A program made the position numbers and the translations under genes. Below, one piece after another: positions 55,056 through 63,699 of a stretch of DNA of 64,000 bases. Positions within the stretch are counted from its first letter, which is position 1. Each line of letters begins with the position of its first letter. Source of the stretch: Haladaptatus sp. R4 (lineage in GTDB: Archaea; Halobacteriota; Halobacteria; Halobacteriales; Haladaptataceae); assembly GCF_001625445.1 (NCBI RefSeq), contig NZ_LWHG01000001.1:62001-126000 (forward strand). The letters are read 5' to 3'. The notes under the pieces were generated by a model. It had not been told where the DNA came from, did no database searches, and worked only from the letters and a program-made list of their open reading frames with translations.

Positions 55056-55298
55056 TTGCAATGGTACGTCGTGTCAGGCCACGAATCGGGTGGTTCCGAG
55101 CGGGATACCGTCGAAGCGAACATCGGGTACGACGGTGAGGGAGGCAAACGAGCGGCGTTGGACGCCGCAGTGACCGTCGTTCGGGAGTTCGAGTCGCTCG
55201 ACGTGGTGACGGTGGTGATTCCGCGCACAAAGTGGGAGGAACTGGACGGCCATCCCGAAATACGCTACGTCGAGGAAAACGCGCAATCCGGGGCGTAA
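55056..55298 (+). CDS. Free-standing subtilase propeptide (I9-type inhibitor/chaperone)
   Basis: 80 residues from a TTG at 55056; a GTG lies at 55071, and ATG 55061 is in a wrong frame. The whole protein matches the propeptides of the four proteases downstream: VEANIGYDGEGGKRAALDAA, then VVREFESLDVVTVVIPRTKWEEL, and RYVEENAQ, against VNVGYRGKAGKRAAMDAS and RYVEEDG of the protease at 59300. It has no catalytic domain and no signal peptide, so it should stay in the cytoplasm. Propeptides of this family are folding chaperones and tight inhibitors. A TATA-like TTTATGAA is 27 nt before the TTG. Confidence 0.8.
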   Translation: MQWYVVSGHESGGSERDTVEANIGYDGEGGKRAALDAAVTVVREFESLDVVTVVIPRTKWEELDGHPEIRYVEENAQSGA

Positions 55299-55406
55299 CG
55301 GTGTCTCTTCGGTGATGGTCAAACGGTCAGTGAAGCTGAAACTGTGGTTTATTTTCACAACATGGGCAAGAAATTATATTAACACATGGTTTATTGTTAC
55401 AGTTGC

Positions 55407-56564
55407 ATGGTAAGGAAAGCCAATGGCGTATCACGGCGTAAAATTCTCAAACTGACTGGCGGTTCGCTCGCGGCGGCGGGTGCGACCGGACTCGCGGCGG
55501 CGAAGCCGACGGACACGGTGGAGGTGAACGTCGGGTTCAAGAGCGCACGCGGACGGGCGATGACCCGAAGCAGTGCGGACGACGTGGTGCGGGAGTTCAA
55601 TTCAATCGACGCGATGACGATCCGTGTGCCGAAACGGGCGGCGACCGCGCTCGAAAAGAACCCTCACGTTCGATACGTCGAGGAGAACGGCACGATGCAC
55701 GCACTGGGCCAAACGCTTCCGTGGGGCGTGGACCGCGTGGACGCCGACGTCGCGCACGACGACGGTGACACCGGCGCGGGCGCTGATATCGCCATCATCG
55801 ACACGGGAATCGACTCGGATCATCCCGACCTCCAAGCCAACATCGGGTCTGGCAAGGCGTTCGTCAAGTGTCGCGGCGGAAAGAGCACGTGCCGGAACGA
55901 CTGGGACGACGACAACGAACACGGCACGCACTGTGGTGGTATCGCGGACGCCGTGGACAACAGCCAAGGCGTCGTCGGCGTCTCGACGCAGGCGACGCTC
56001 CACGCCGTCAAAGTGCTCGACAACCAGGGTAGCGGGTCGTACTCGGACATCGCGGCGGGTATCGAGTACGTCGCGGATCAGGGATGGGACGTCGGGAGCA
56101 TGAGTCTCGGCGGTTCGTCCGGTTCCTCCACGCTCCGCGATGCGTGTCAGTACGCGGTGGACAACGGTGTCTTCCTCGTCGCCGCGGCGGGCAACAGCGG
56201 TCCGTGTACCGACTGCGTCGGCTACCCCGCAGCCTATCCGGAAGTCATGGCAGTCGGTTCGACGAACTCCTCGGACGGCCTCTCGTACTTCTCCAGCACC
56301 GGATCGGAAGTCGAGATTGCCGCACCCGGCAGTAGTATCTACTCGACCGTCCCCGGCGGCTACGACACCCTCTCGGGAACGTCGATGGCGACCCCGCACG
56401 TCGCGGGGACCGCCGGTCAGTTGATGGCCGACGGGGCGTCGAACACGCAGGCGCGGGACACGATCAAACAAACCGCGGAGGACATCGGCCTTTCGAGCAA
56501 CGAGAGCGGCGCAGGACTCCTCGACACGGCGGCCGCACTCGGTCTCGACTCCAGCGACAACTAA
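55407..56564 (+). CDS. Tat-exported subtilisin-like serine protease (halolysin type) 1
   Basis: 385 residues from ATG 55407 (7 codons into the longest frame). Order: Tat signal with SRRKILKLTGG, I9-type propeptide (residues about 35-100, ending YVEENGTMHA), then the S8 catalytic domain. Asp132 (IIDTGIDSDHPDL), His175 (HGTHCGG), oxyanion Asn263 (AAAGNSGPC) and Ser326 (GTSMATPHV) are all present. Several Cys pairs (GPCTDC and others) suggest disulfides. No C-terminal extension, unlike classical halolysins. A TATA-like TATATTAA sits about 27-33 nt upstream, so it has its own promoter. Secreted protein-degrading enzyme. Confidence 0.95.
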   Translation: MVRKANGVSRRKILKLTGGSLAAAGATGLAAAKPTDTVEVNVGFKSARGRAMTRSSADDVVREFNSIDAMTIRVPKRAATALEKNPHVRYVEENGTMHALGQTLPWGVDRVDADVAHDDGDTGAGADIAIIDTGIDSDHPDLQANIGSGKAFVKCRGGKSTCRNDWDDDNEHGTHCGGIADAVDNSQGVVGVSTQATLHAVKVLDNQGSGSYSDIAAGIEYVADQGWDVGSMSLGGSSGSSTLRDACQYAVDNGVFLVAAAGNSGPCTDCVGYPAAYPEVMAVGSTNSSDGLSYFSSTGSEVEIAAPGSSIYSTVPGGYDTLSGTSMATPHVAGTAGQLMADGASNTQARDTIKQTAEDIGLSSNESGAGLLDTAAALGLDSSDN

Positions 56565-56707
56565 CCCGGTCTGTTCGGTAGCCGACCATCGCTCCCCCGA
56601 TTTATACAAAATTCATTATCCGATAGAAAGTTAATATCTCTTCAATTTTACTTATACTAAGTAAAATAGTTAATCTTTTAAACTCATGTTTCATTCTACC
56701 ATATGGT

Positions 56708-57898
56708 ATGGTAAGGAAAGCCAATGGCGTATCACGACGTAATATTCTCAAACTGACCGGTGGCTCCATCGCAGCGGCCGGTGCGACTGGCTTGGCATCG
56801 GCCGAGCCGACGGACAAGGTGGAAGTGAACGTCGGGTTCAAGAGCGCACGCGGACGGGCGATGACCCGAAGCAGTGCGGACGAAGTCGTCCGCGAGTTCA
56901 ACTCCATCGAGGCGATGACGATTCGCGTCCCGAAACGGGCGGCGACCGCGCTCGAAAAGAACCCCCACATCCGCTACGTCGAGGAGAACGGCACGATGGA
57001 AGCCCTCGCTCAGACGACGCCGTGGGGCGTGGACCGCGTGGATGCGGACGTCGCGCACGACAACGGTGACACGGGTTCCGGTGCCGACATCGCCATCGTC
57101 GACACGGGAATCGACGACGACCACCCGGACCTGCAAGCGAACATCGGCTCGGGCAAGTCGTTCGTCACCTGTGGCAGCGGCGGATACACGGGTAGCTGTA
57201 TCTTCTACGGGAACAGCAACTCCTGTAACGACTCGTGGTCCGACGACAACAACCACGGGACGCACTGTGCCGGTATCGCGAACGCCGTGGACAACAGCCA
57301 GGGCGTCGTCGGCGTCTCGACGCAGGCGACGCTCCACGCCGTCAAAGTGCTCGACTGTTCCGGAAGCGGGTCGTTTTCCGACATCGCGGCCGGTGTCGAG
57401 TACGTCGCGGATCAGGGTTGGGACGTCGCCAGCATGAGTCTCGGTGGCTCCTCCAGCTCGCAGGCGCTCAAGGACGCTATCGAGTACGCGTACGACAACG
57501 GCGTCGTGCTCGTGGCGGCGGCAGGCAACGACGGCCAGTGTACGGACTGTGTCGAGTACCCCGGTGCCTACCCCGAGACGATCACCGTCGCGTCCTCGAA
57601 CGACAGCGACGAACAGTCCTCGTTCTCCAGCCAAGGTCCGGAAGTCAACATCATCGCCCCCGGTACCGACATCTATTCGACCGTCCCCGGCGGCTACGAC
57701 ACCTACTCCGGAACGTCGATGGCGACCCCGCACGTCGCCGGTGCGGTCGGTCAGCTAATCGCGCAGGGCTACTCGGCCCGCGACGCGGAGAGCCAAATCC
57801 TGAACACGACCGAGGACCTCGGCTTGTCGAGCAACGTACAGGGAAGCGGTCTCCTCGACGTCGCCGCCGCGCTCGGACTCGACTCCAGCGACAACTGA
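56708..57898 (+). CDS. Tat-exported subtilisin-like serine protease 2
   Basis: 396 residues. Near-identical N-terminus to protease 1 (MVRKANGVSRRNILKLTGG). Triad: Asp132, His186, Ser337; oxyanion Asn274. Relative to protease 1 it has an insert with extra Cys between Asp and His (GSGGYTGSCIFYGNSNSC). Its own AT-rich promoter, with TTTTAAAC about 27-33 nt before the ATG. Same operon-independent layout as the neighbours. Confidence 0.95.
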   Translation: MVRKANGVSRRNILKLTGGSIAAAGATGLASAEPTDKVEVNVGFKSARGRAMTRSSADEVVREFNSIEAMTIRVPKRAATALEKNPHIRYVEENGTMEALAQTTPWGVDRVDADVAHDNGDTGSGADIAIVDTGIDDDHPDLQANIGSGKSFVTCGSGGYTGSCIFYGNSNSCNDSWSDDNNHGTHCAGIANAVDNSQGVVGVSTQATLHAVKVLDCSGSGSFSDIAAGVEYVADQGWDVASMSLGGSSSSQALKDAIEYAYDNGVVLVAAAGNDGQCTDCVEYPGAYPETITVASSNDSDEQSSFSSQGPEVNIIAPGTDIYSTVPGGYDTYSGTSMATPHVAGAVGQLIAQGYSARDAESQILNTTEDLGLSSNVQGSGLLDVAAALGLDSSDN

Positions 57899-58060
57899 GA
57901 CGGCGACCCGGTCGACGGTTCATCACACCAACTTTCGTTTTCAAAACCGACGAGCTACTGCACCGGACGCTTGGAACATTTACACACCAAATCAATTAGT
58001 AAATACTAGTACTAACTGCTAGAAATAAATATTATACTGGGTTGGTCTCTATTTGTTTTG

Positions 58061-59191
58061 ATGACGGACGAAACACGAGTTACGACTCGTCGGACCGTAT
58101 TGAAAGCGACCGGTGCATCGATGGTTGCCGTTGGTGCGAGCGGCGTCGCCGCCGGGACGGATGGGCTTCGGGAGGTAAACGTCGGCTTCGAGACACACTC
58201 CGGACGACGGATGGCCCGCGAAGCGGCGAACGACGTGGTACGGGAGTTCGACTCCATCGACGCGATGACGGTTCGCGTTCCGGCGAACGCGATATCGGCC
58301 CTCGAATCCGCGCCGGGCGTGGCGTACGTCGAGGAAAACGGGACGATGCGCGCGCTCCTGCAGGACCTTCCACACGGCGTGGACCGTATCGACGCCGACA
58401 TCGCCATCGAGAGCGGTTACACCGGCACGGGTGCCGAGGTTGCCGTCGTGGATACCGGCATCGACTCGAACCATCCGGACCTGCAGGCGAACCTCGGGAC
58501 TGGGAAAGCCGTCGTCGGGAGTTCGTGGAGCGACGACAACGGCCACGGGACACACGTCGCGGGAATCATCGGTGCCGCGAACGACGGTCAGGGCGTCGTC
58601 GGCGTCGCACCGGAGGCCACGCTCCACGCGGTAAAGGTGCTGGATAGCAACGGCAGTGGATCGTACTCCGACATCGCGGCGGGAATCGAGTGGGCGGCGG
58701 ACCAGGGCTACGACGTCATCAACCTGAGTCTCGGCGGCGGGTCCGGGTCCTCGACGGTCGACTCCGCGGTGCAGTACGCCTACAGCAACGGTTGCCTGCT
58801 CGTCGGTGCATCGGGCGGGTCCGGTCCGTGCACGTCCTGTGTCGGCTATCCGGCCTCGTCGTCGGAGGTCGTCGCAGTGAGCGCATCGAACACCGAAGAC
58901 GACATTGCCAGCTTTTCGAGTCGGGGCCCGGAAATCGAACTCATCGCGCCCGGTAAAAGCGTCAACTCGACGTACTGGGACGACACCTACCGAACCCTCT
59001 CGGGGACGTCGATGTCGACGGCGCACGTCTCCGGCGCGGCGGCACAGGTGATGGCCACGGGGTACACGAACACGGGCGCACGCCAACGACTCCGTGAGAC
59101 GGCGGAGGACCTCGGCCTGTCGAGCGACGAACAGGGCTACGGACTCGTGGACGTCGCGGCCGCGTTGGGACTGGATTCGAGCGAAAATTGA
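58061..59191 (+). CDS. Subtilisin-like protease 3 with the oxyanion-hole Asn replaced by Gly
   Basis: 376 residues from ATG 58061; Tat motif TTRRTVLKATG. Triad residues are kept: Asp131 (VVDTGIDSNHPDL), His165 (HGTHVAG) and Ser317 (GTSMSTAHVSG). But the oxyanion position reads ASGGSGPC with Gly253 where the other three have Asn (AAGNSGPC), and the Ser block is STAHVSG rather than ATPHVAG. Gly253 aligns exactly with Asn253 of protease 4. Activity is probably strongly reduced, or the protein has another role. TATA-like ATTATACT about 24-31 nt upstream. Confidence 0.92.
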   Translation: MTDETRVTTRRTVLKATGASMVAVGASGVAAGTDGLREVNVGFETHSGRRMAREAANDVVREFDSIDAMTVRVPANAISALESAPGVAYVEENGTMRALLQDLPHGVDRIDADIAIESGYTGTGAEVAVVDTGIDSNHPDLQANLGTGKAVVGSSWSDDNGHGTHVAGIIGAANDGQGVVGVAPEATLHAVKVLDSNGSGSYSDIAAGIEWAADQGYDVINLSLGGGSGSSTVDSAVQYAYSNGCLLVGASGGSGPCTSCVGYPASSSEVVAVSASNTEDDIASFSSRGPEIELIAPGKSVNSTYWDDTYRTLSGTSMSTAHVSGAAAQVMATGYTNTGARQRLRETAEDLGLSSDEQGYGLVDVAAALGLDSSEN

Positions 59192-59299
59192 GCGACGAAC
59201 GACGTCGAAACGGATTATTCCAGAAGAGTATATTGTTTTTCTTAATCTAGTGATCTAAGAAAAAAATTTAAGAGAGCACGCTACATGATTTCAATCGCA

Positions 59300-60412
59300 A
59301 TGCCACGCAACGAAAAGGCGGTTTCACGACGTAACGTACTCAGGGCGACCGGTGGAGCGACGGCAGGACTGGCAGTCACTGGATTCGCAAACGCGAAACC
59401 GACGGACAAGGTACGGGTCAACGTCGGATATCGTGGAAAAGCAGGAAAGCGGGCGGCGATGGACGCGTCGTCGAAAGTTCACCACGACTTCTCGTTCGAC
59501 GCGGTGACGCTCGAAGTACCGAAGAAGGCCGTCAAAGCGCTCCAACGACGGAGCGAGGTACGCTACGTCGAGGAGGACGGGACGATGCACGCACTCAGCC
59601 AGACCCTTCCGTGGGGCGTGGACCGCGTGGACGCCGATGAAGCACACAGTGCCGGATACACGGGCGCGGGCGCTGACATCGCCATCATCGACACGGGAAT
59701 CGACTCCTCGCACCCCGACCTGGACAACAACATCGGCAGCGGGACCTCGTACACCAGTTCGAGCTGGGAGGACAACAACGGCCACGGGACGCACTGTGCC
59801 GGTATCGCGGCCGCGGAGGACAACAGTCAGGGTGTCGTCGGGGTCGCACCGGAGGCCACGCTCCACGCCGTGAAGGTACTGAACAGCAACGGGCGCGGGT
59901 CGTACTCCGACATCGCAGCGGGTATCGAATACGTCGCGAATCAGGGATGGGACGTCGGGAGTCTGAGCCTCGGCGGTTCGTCCGGTTCCTCCGCGTTGCA
60001 GGACGCGGTCTCGTACGCCTACAACAACGGCGTCTTCCTCGCCACGGCGGCCGGGAACTCCGGACCGTGCACGGACTGTGTCGGCTACCCGGCGAAGTAC
60101 AGCGAATGTGTCGCCATCAGTTCGACGAACTCCTCGGACGGCCTCTCGTACTTCTCCAGCACCGGATCGGAAGTCGAGATTGCCGCACCCGGCAGCAGCA
60201 TCTACTCGACCTACTACGGAGACTCCTACGAGACGCTCTCGGGAACGTCGATGGCGACCCCGCACGTCGCCGGTGCCGCAGGCATCCTGATGGGCCAACT
60301 CGGCTACTCCAACACGGGTGCCCGAAGCCGCCTCCAGAACACCGCGGAGGACCTCGGCCTGTCCAGCAACGAGCAGGGCTACGGCCTCCTGGACGTGTAC
60401 TCGGCGGTCTAA
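59300..60412 (+). CDS. Tat-exported subtilisin-like serine protease 4
   Basis: 370 residues from ATG 59300 (ATG 59285 in frame). Tat motif SRRNVLRATGG, propeptide ending RYVEEDGTMHALS, triad Asp131, His165 and Ser317, oxyanion Asn253. Its propeptide is the closest of the four to the free-standing one (GKRAAMDAS vs GKRAALDAA). A 75-nt stretch near the C-terminal region is identical to protease 1, suggesting gene conversion. AT-rich promoter (59255-59275). Confidence 0.95.
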   Translation: MPRNEKAVSRRNVLRATGGATAGLAVTGFANAKPTDKVRVNVGYRGKAGKRAAMDASSKVHHDFSFDAVTLEVPKKAVKALQRRSEVRYVEEDGTMHALSQTLPWGVDRVDADEAHSAGYTGAGADIAIIDTGIDSSHPDLDNNIGSGTSYTSSSWEDNNGHGTHCAGIAAAEDNSQGVVGVAPEATLHAVKVLNSNGRGSYSDIAAGIEYVANQGWDVGSLSLGGSSGSSALQDAVSYAYNNGVFLATAAGNSGPCTDCVGYPAKYSECVAISSTNSSDGLSYFSSTGSEVEIAAPGSSIYSTYYGDSYETLSGTSMATPHVAGAAGILMGQLGYSNTGARSRLQNTAEDLGLSSNEQGYGLLDVYSAV

Positions 60413-60427
60413 TCCCGACGACCGCAT

Positions 60428-60527
60428 CATCACCAACACGCCGTTCTCATCACCAACACGCCGTTCTCATCACTAACACGGCCATCTCATCAGCTGACGG
60501 CCATCTCATCAGCTGACGGCCGTATCT
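60428..60527. repeat. Five degenerate tandem units after protease 4
   Basis: Units of 20, 20, 20, 19 and 19-21 bp: CATCACCAACACGCCGTTCT twice exactly (60428-60447, 60448-60467), a variant ending in GGCCATCT (60468-60487), then CATCAGCTGACGGCCATCT and a variant. The unit carries CAGCTG palindromes in its later copies. The spacer 60413-60652 (240 bp) holds nothing else except AT-rich DNA before the next gene. Confidence 0.85.
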
Positions 60528-60652
60528 CCATCAGTATCACCGGCGGCATTTTTCAGCAGGGGTCCCGAATCAGCGAGTCCGAAAGAGAAAGAGAGGGGAG
60601 AGTTGGAGCGAAGGGGACAACCTTTTCGAACTAGCGAAACGAATTGTAAATA

Positions 60653-60985
60653 ATGACGCTCGAAAGCGAAGTAACGGCGACGCCGACGGACGGAACCGTC
60701 GAGTTCGAACTGCGGGTGAAAAACACCGACACCGACCCCACGAACGTGACGTTCCGGAGCGGCCTCAAGGCCGACTTCGCCGTCCTCGACGACGGCGCGG
60801 AGATTTGGCGCGCAAGCGACGGGCAGATGTACACGCAAGCGCTCCAAAACGTGGCGTTCGACCCGGACGTCGAGAAGACCTACTCCGGCGGATGGCCCGA
60901 CGCGAAACCGGGCCAGTACACCGTCGTCGCGACGCTCGAAATCGTGGAAGAAGACGTGGAAGCGCGAACAGACTTCAAACTCTGA
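60653..60985 (+). CDS. BsuPI-type intracellular proteinase inhibitor
   Basis: 110 residues, no signal peptide. The pattern VEFELRVKNTDTDPTNVTFRSGLKADFAVLDDGAEIWRASDGQMYTQAL, then VEKTYSGGWPDAKPGQYTVVATLEI fits the BsuPI family (PF12690), whose namesake is the intracellular inhibitor of Bacillus subtilis intracellular subtilisin. It is directly downstream of four subtilase genes and on the same strand. Likely to inhibit subtilases in the cytoplasm; the target is inferred from location. Confidence 0.82.
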   Translation: MTLESEVTATPTDGTVEFELRVKNTDTDPTNVTFRSGLKADFAVLDDGAEIWRASDGQMYTQALQNVAFDPDVEKTYSGGWPDAKPGQYTVVATLEIVEEDVEARTDFKL

Positions 60986-61003
60986 TTTTCTCGGGAGTCC
61001 GAT

Positions 61004-61933
61004 CTATTTCAGTTCGTCGTACAACTGTTCTGCGGCACGTCGAACCGCCTCGTCGCTGCTCTGGGTGGGATCCCAGCCGAGCGCCGACAGTTTCTCGATG
61101 GAGAGACGCATCTTGGGTACGTCGCCCGTCCATCCGCGGTCGCCGCCGGTGTACTCGTACTCGGGGTCGAGTCCCATCACGTCGGCCACGATGTCCGCGA
61201 TGGCGTTGACCGAAGTCGTCGTCCGCGTCCCGAGGTTGTACGTGTTCAAATCGTCTTCCCCATTCTCGACGATGTGGCACATCGCGTCGATACACTCCTC
61301 GACGTGGAGGTAGGATTTTTCCTGTCGTCCGTCGCCGAGGATGGTCAGCGATTCGGGGTCTTCGAGCAGCTTTTCGATGAAATCCGGAATGACGTTGCCG
61401 CGCTGGTGCGGACCGACGATGTTGGCGAAGCGGTACATCCACACGTCGAACCCGTAGGAGTGAGCGTACGTCGAGATGATTCCCTCGTCCGCGAGTTTGC
61501 TCGCCCCGTAGATGCTGATGGGTTCCAACGGCGCGTAGTCCTCGGGCGTCGGCATCGGCGCTTCGCCGTACACCGTCGAAGAGGACGTGAACGCGAAGTT
61601 GGTCACGTCGACATCGTGCATTCGTTCGAGAATGTTGTACGTCATCTCGCTGTTCTCTTCGAACAGTTTGCGCGGCTGGGCGTAGTTCGTGTCCGTGTAC
61701 GCCGCGAAATGAAACACCATGTCGAGGTCTTCGGTGATGACCTCTGCCACGTCATTTTCTTCGGTCATATCCGCCTGCACGAACGTCACACCGTCGGGAA
61801 CGCGGTCCTGCGTTCCCTTCGAGAGGTCGTCGACGACCGTCACATCGTTCGATTTGGAGAGGCGCTTTGCGAGGTGAGAACCGACCAGACCGGCACCGCC
61901 GGTTACGAGGATCCGCTTTCCTGTAAGCTGCAT
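61004..61933 (-). CDS. NAD-dependent sugar-nucleotide epimerase/dehydratase
   Basis: 309 residues from ATG 61931-61933. Rossmann motif ILVTGGAGLVGSHLA, catalytic SSSTVYGEA and YGASK (Tyr-x-x-x-Lys), RFANIVGPHQ and YLHVEECIDAMC are those of the extended SDR family (UDP-glucose 4-epimerase/dTDP-glucose dehydratase type). Product probably feeds surface glycan assembly. Convergent with the inhibitor gene. Confidence 0.94.
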   Translation of the reverse strand: MQLTGKRILVTGGAGLVGSHLAKRLSKSNDVTVVDDLSKGTQDRVPDGVTFVQADMTEENDVAEVITEDLDMVFHFAAYTDTNYAQPRKLFEENSEMTYNILERMHDVDVTNFAFTSSSTVYGEAPMPTPEDYAPLEPISIYGASKLADEGIISTYAHSYGFDVWMYRFANIVGPHQRGNVIPDFIEKLLEDPESLTILGDGRQEKSYLHVEECIDAMCHIVENGEDDLNTYNLGTRTTTSVNAIADIVADVMGLDPEYEYTGGDRGWTGDVPKMRLSIEKLSALGWDPTQSSDEAVRRAAEQLYDELK

Positions 61934-62089
61934 GCTCGCTTGTGTGATTGTTTCCGGCAAGTGTGTTCCGGTCCGTCGTCCACCCCTCCGGAGCGAGGTT
62001 TTGAATCGAAAGCGATCTCGTGAAATATTATCTAATTTTTCACTGAACGCCAATAACGCTTATACACAAATATCGAAATGGTTTCCGGT

Positions 62090-63658
62090 ATGGCTGCTGA
62101 GACATACGGATTGATCAGTTTACTCCCGGCGTTGATCGCCATCGTGCTAACTCTCACCACGCGACAAGCGCTCCTTTCCTTGTTCGCCGGAATTTGGCTC
62201 GGTGCGACGATTCTCGTCGGATGGAATCCCATCGCCGGTGCCGCCCGAGGGTTGCAGTTCGTGGTGGCGAACGTCACCTCGACGTTCAACGTCAAACTGT
62301 TGTTGTTTACGTTCCTCATCGGCGCGATGCTGGGAATGATATTCCTTTCAGGTGGTATGAGTTCGGTGGCGGACGCTATCGTCAAACGGGTAGGGTCGAG
62401 TCGGCAAGCCCGGTTGGGGACGTCCATCCTGGGAATGCTCATCTTCTTCGACTCGTACGCCAGCACGATGATTTCCGGTTCGGTGATGCGACCCGTCACG
62501 GACCGATTCGACGTGAGTCGGGAGAAACTGGCGTACATCCTCGACTCGACCACCGCTCCGACAGCGAGCATCGCGGTGGTCTCGACGTGGCTCGGTTACG
62601 AGGTCGGACTCATCAAACAACAGTTCGACGCGTTGGGAATCGATAAGGAACCGTTCATCGTGTTCGTTCAGTCCATCCCGTTCCGCTTCTACAGCCTCTT
62701 CGCCATCGTGTTGGTGTTCATCATCGTCCTTACCGATTGGGACTTCGGCCCAATGCAGGCCGCCGAACGCCGCGCTCGGGAGAAAGGGAAAGTCCTCGGC
62801 GACGACGCTAATCCGTTGATGGAGACACAAGCGAGCGACATCGAAACGCCCGACTACGTCGATCCGCGCTGGTGGTACTTCGTGTCTCCCATCCTCGTCC
62901 TCATCTTCGTCACCGTGTTCAGCCTCTGGTTCACCGGGGGAGGAATGGACGGCGGTTCGTTCAGCAACGCGCTCGAAGACGCCGACACGGCGAGTGCAAT
63001 CCTCTGGGCGGCGTTCGCGGGGTGCGGGACGATCCTCGCCATCCTCGTCGGCCACGCCCGCATCGAACTCGACGCGGTGAGCGACTCCATTTTCGAGGGA
63101 TTCAAGATGGTGATGTTCCCCGTCGCCATCCTCTCGCTGGCGTGGAGCATCGGCTCGGTCAGCCAGAAACTGGGCGTCGGCGACTACGTCGTCAGCGTCT
63201 CGCAGGGTATCATCACGCCCGAACTGCTCCCGGCCGTCATCTTCCTGAGCGCTGCGATCATCAGCTTCTGCATCGGCACCTCGTGGGGGACGATGGCAAT
63301 CCTGTTCCCTGTCGCCGTCCCCTTGGCGCACTCGCTCGGGTCACCGCTCGTGATGGGCATCGGTGCCATCCTCACGGGGTCGCTCTTCGGTGATCACTGC
63401 TCACCCATCAGCGATACGACCGTCATGTCGAGCATGTTCGCCGCCAGCGACCACGTGGACCACGTCAACACGCAGATTCCGTACGCGATGCTCGCGGCAG
63501 TCATCGCGACTGGATCGTTCCTCGTCAGCGGCTACACCGGAATTCCGGTGAGCGCTACCCTCCTCCTCGGCGTCGCGCTGTTGATCGGTGTTACCTACTT
63601 CCTCTCCGAGTACGTCGGCGTCACCGACGAAATCGGCGTTGCACAGGCTTTCGAGTGA
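62090..63658 (+). CDS. nhaC: NhaC-type Na+/H+ antiporter
   Basis: 522 residues from ATG 62090 (ATG 62078 is in frame), chosen since a TTATAC box is about 27 nt upstream. About 12 helices with the NhaC-type signatures FFDSYASTMISGSVMRPVTD, GTSWGTMAILFPVAVPLAHSLG, and TGSLFGDHCSPISDTTVMSSMFA. Exports Na+ in exchange for protons, expected in a halophile. Confidence 0.95.
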   Translation: MAAETYGLISLLPALIAIVLTLTTRQALLSLFAGIWLGATILVGWNPIAGAARGLQFVVANVTSTFNVKLLLFTFLIGAMLGMIFLSGGMSSVADAIVKRVGSSRQARLGTSILGMLIFFDSYASTMISGSVMRPVTDRFDVSREKLAYILDSTTAPTASIAVVSTWLGYEVGLIKQQFDALGIDKEPFIVFVQSIPFRFYSLFAIVLVFIIVLTDWDFGPMQAAERRAREKGKVLGDDANPLMETQASDIETPDYVDPRWWYFVSPILVLIFVTVFSLWFTGGGMDGGSFSNALEDADTASAILWAAFAGCGTILAILVGHARIELDAVSDSIFEGFKMVMFPVAILSLAWSIGSVSQKLGVGDYVVSVSQGIITPELLPAVIFLSAAIISFCIGTSWGTMAILFPVAVPLAHSLGSPLVMGIGAILTGSLFGDHCSPISDTTVMSSMFAASDHVDHVNTQIPYAMLAAVIATGSFLVSGYTGIPVSATLLLGVALLIGVTYFLSEYVGVTDEIGVAQAFE

Positions 63659-63699
63659 AATTCGAAACCCCCTAACCGAACCGGTTCCTTTTTCCGCGC

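Noticed and set aside
60428-60527. CRISPR array candidate
   Set aside because: Units are contiguous without spacers and degenerate; no cas genes anywhere.
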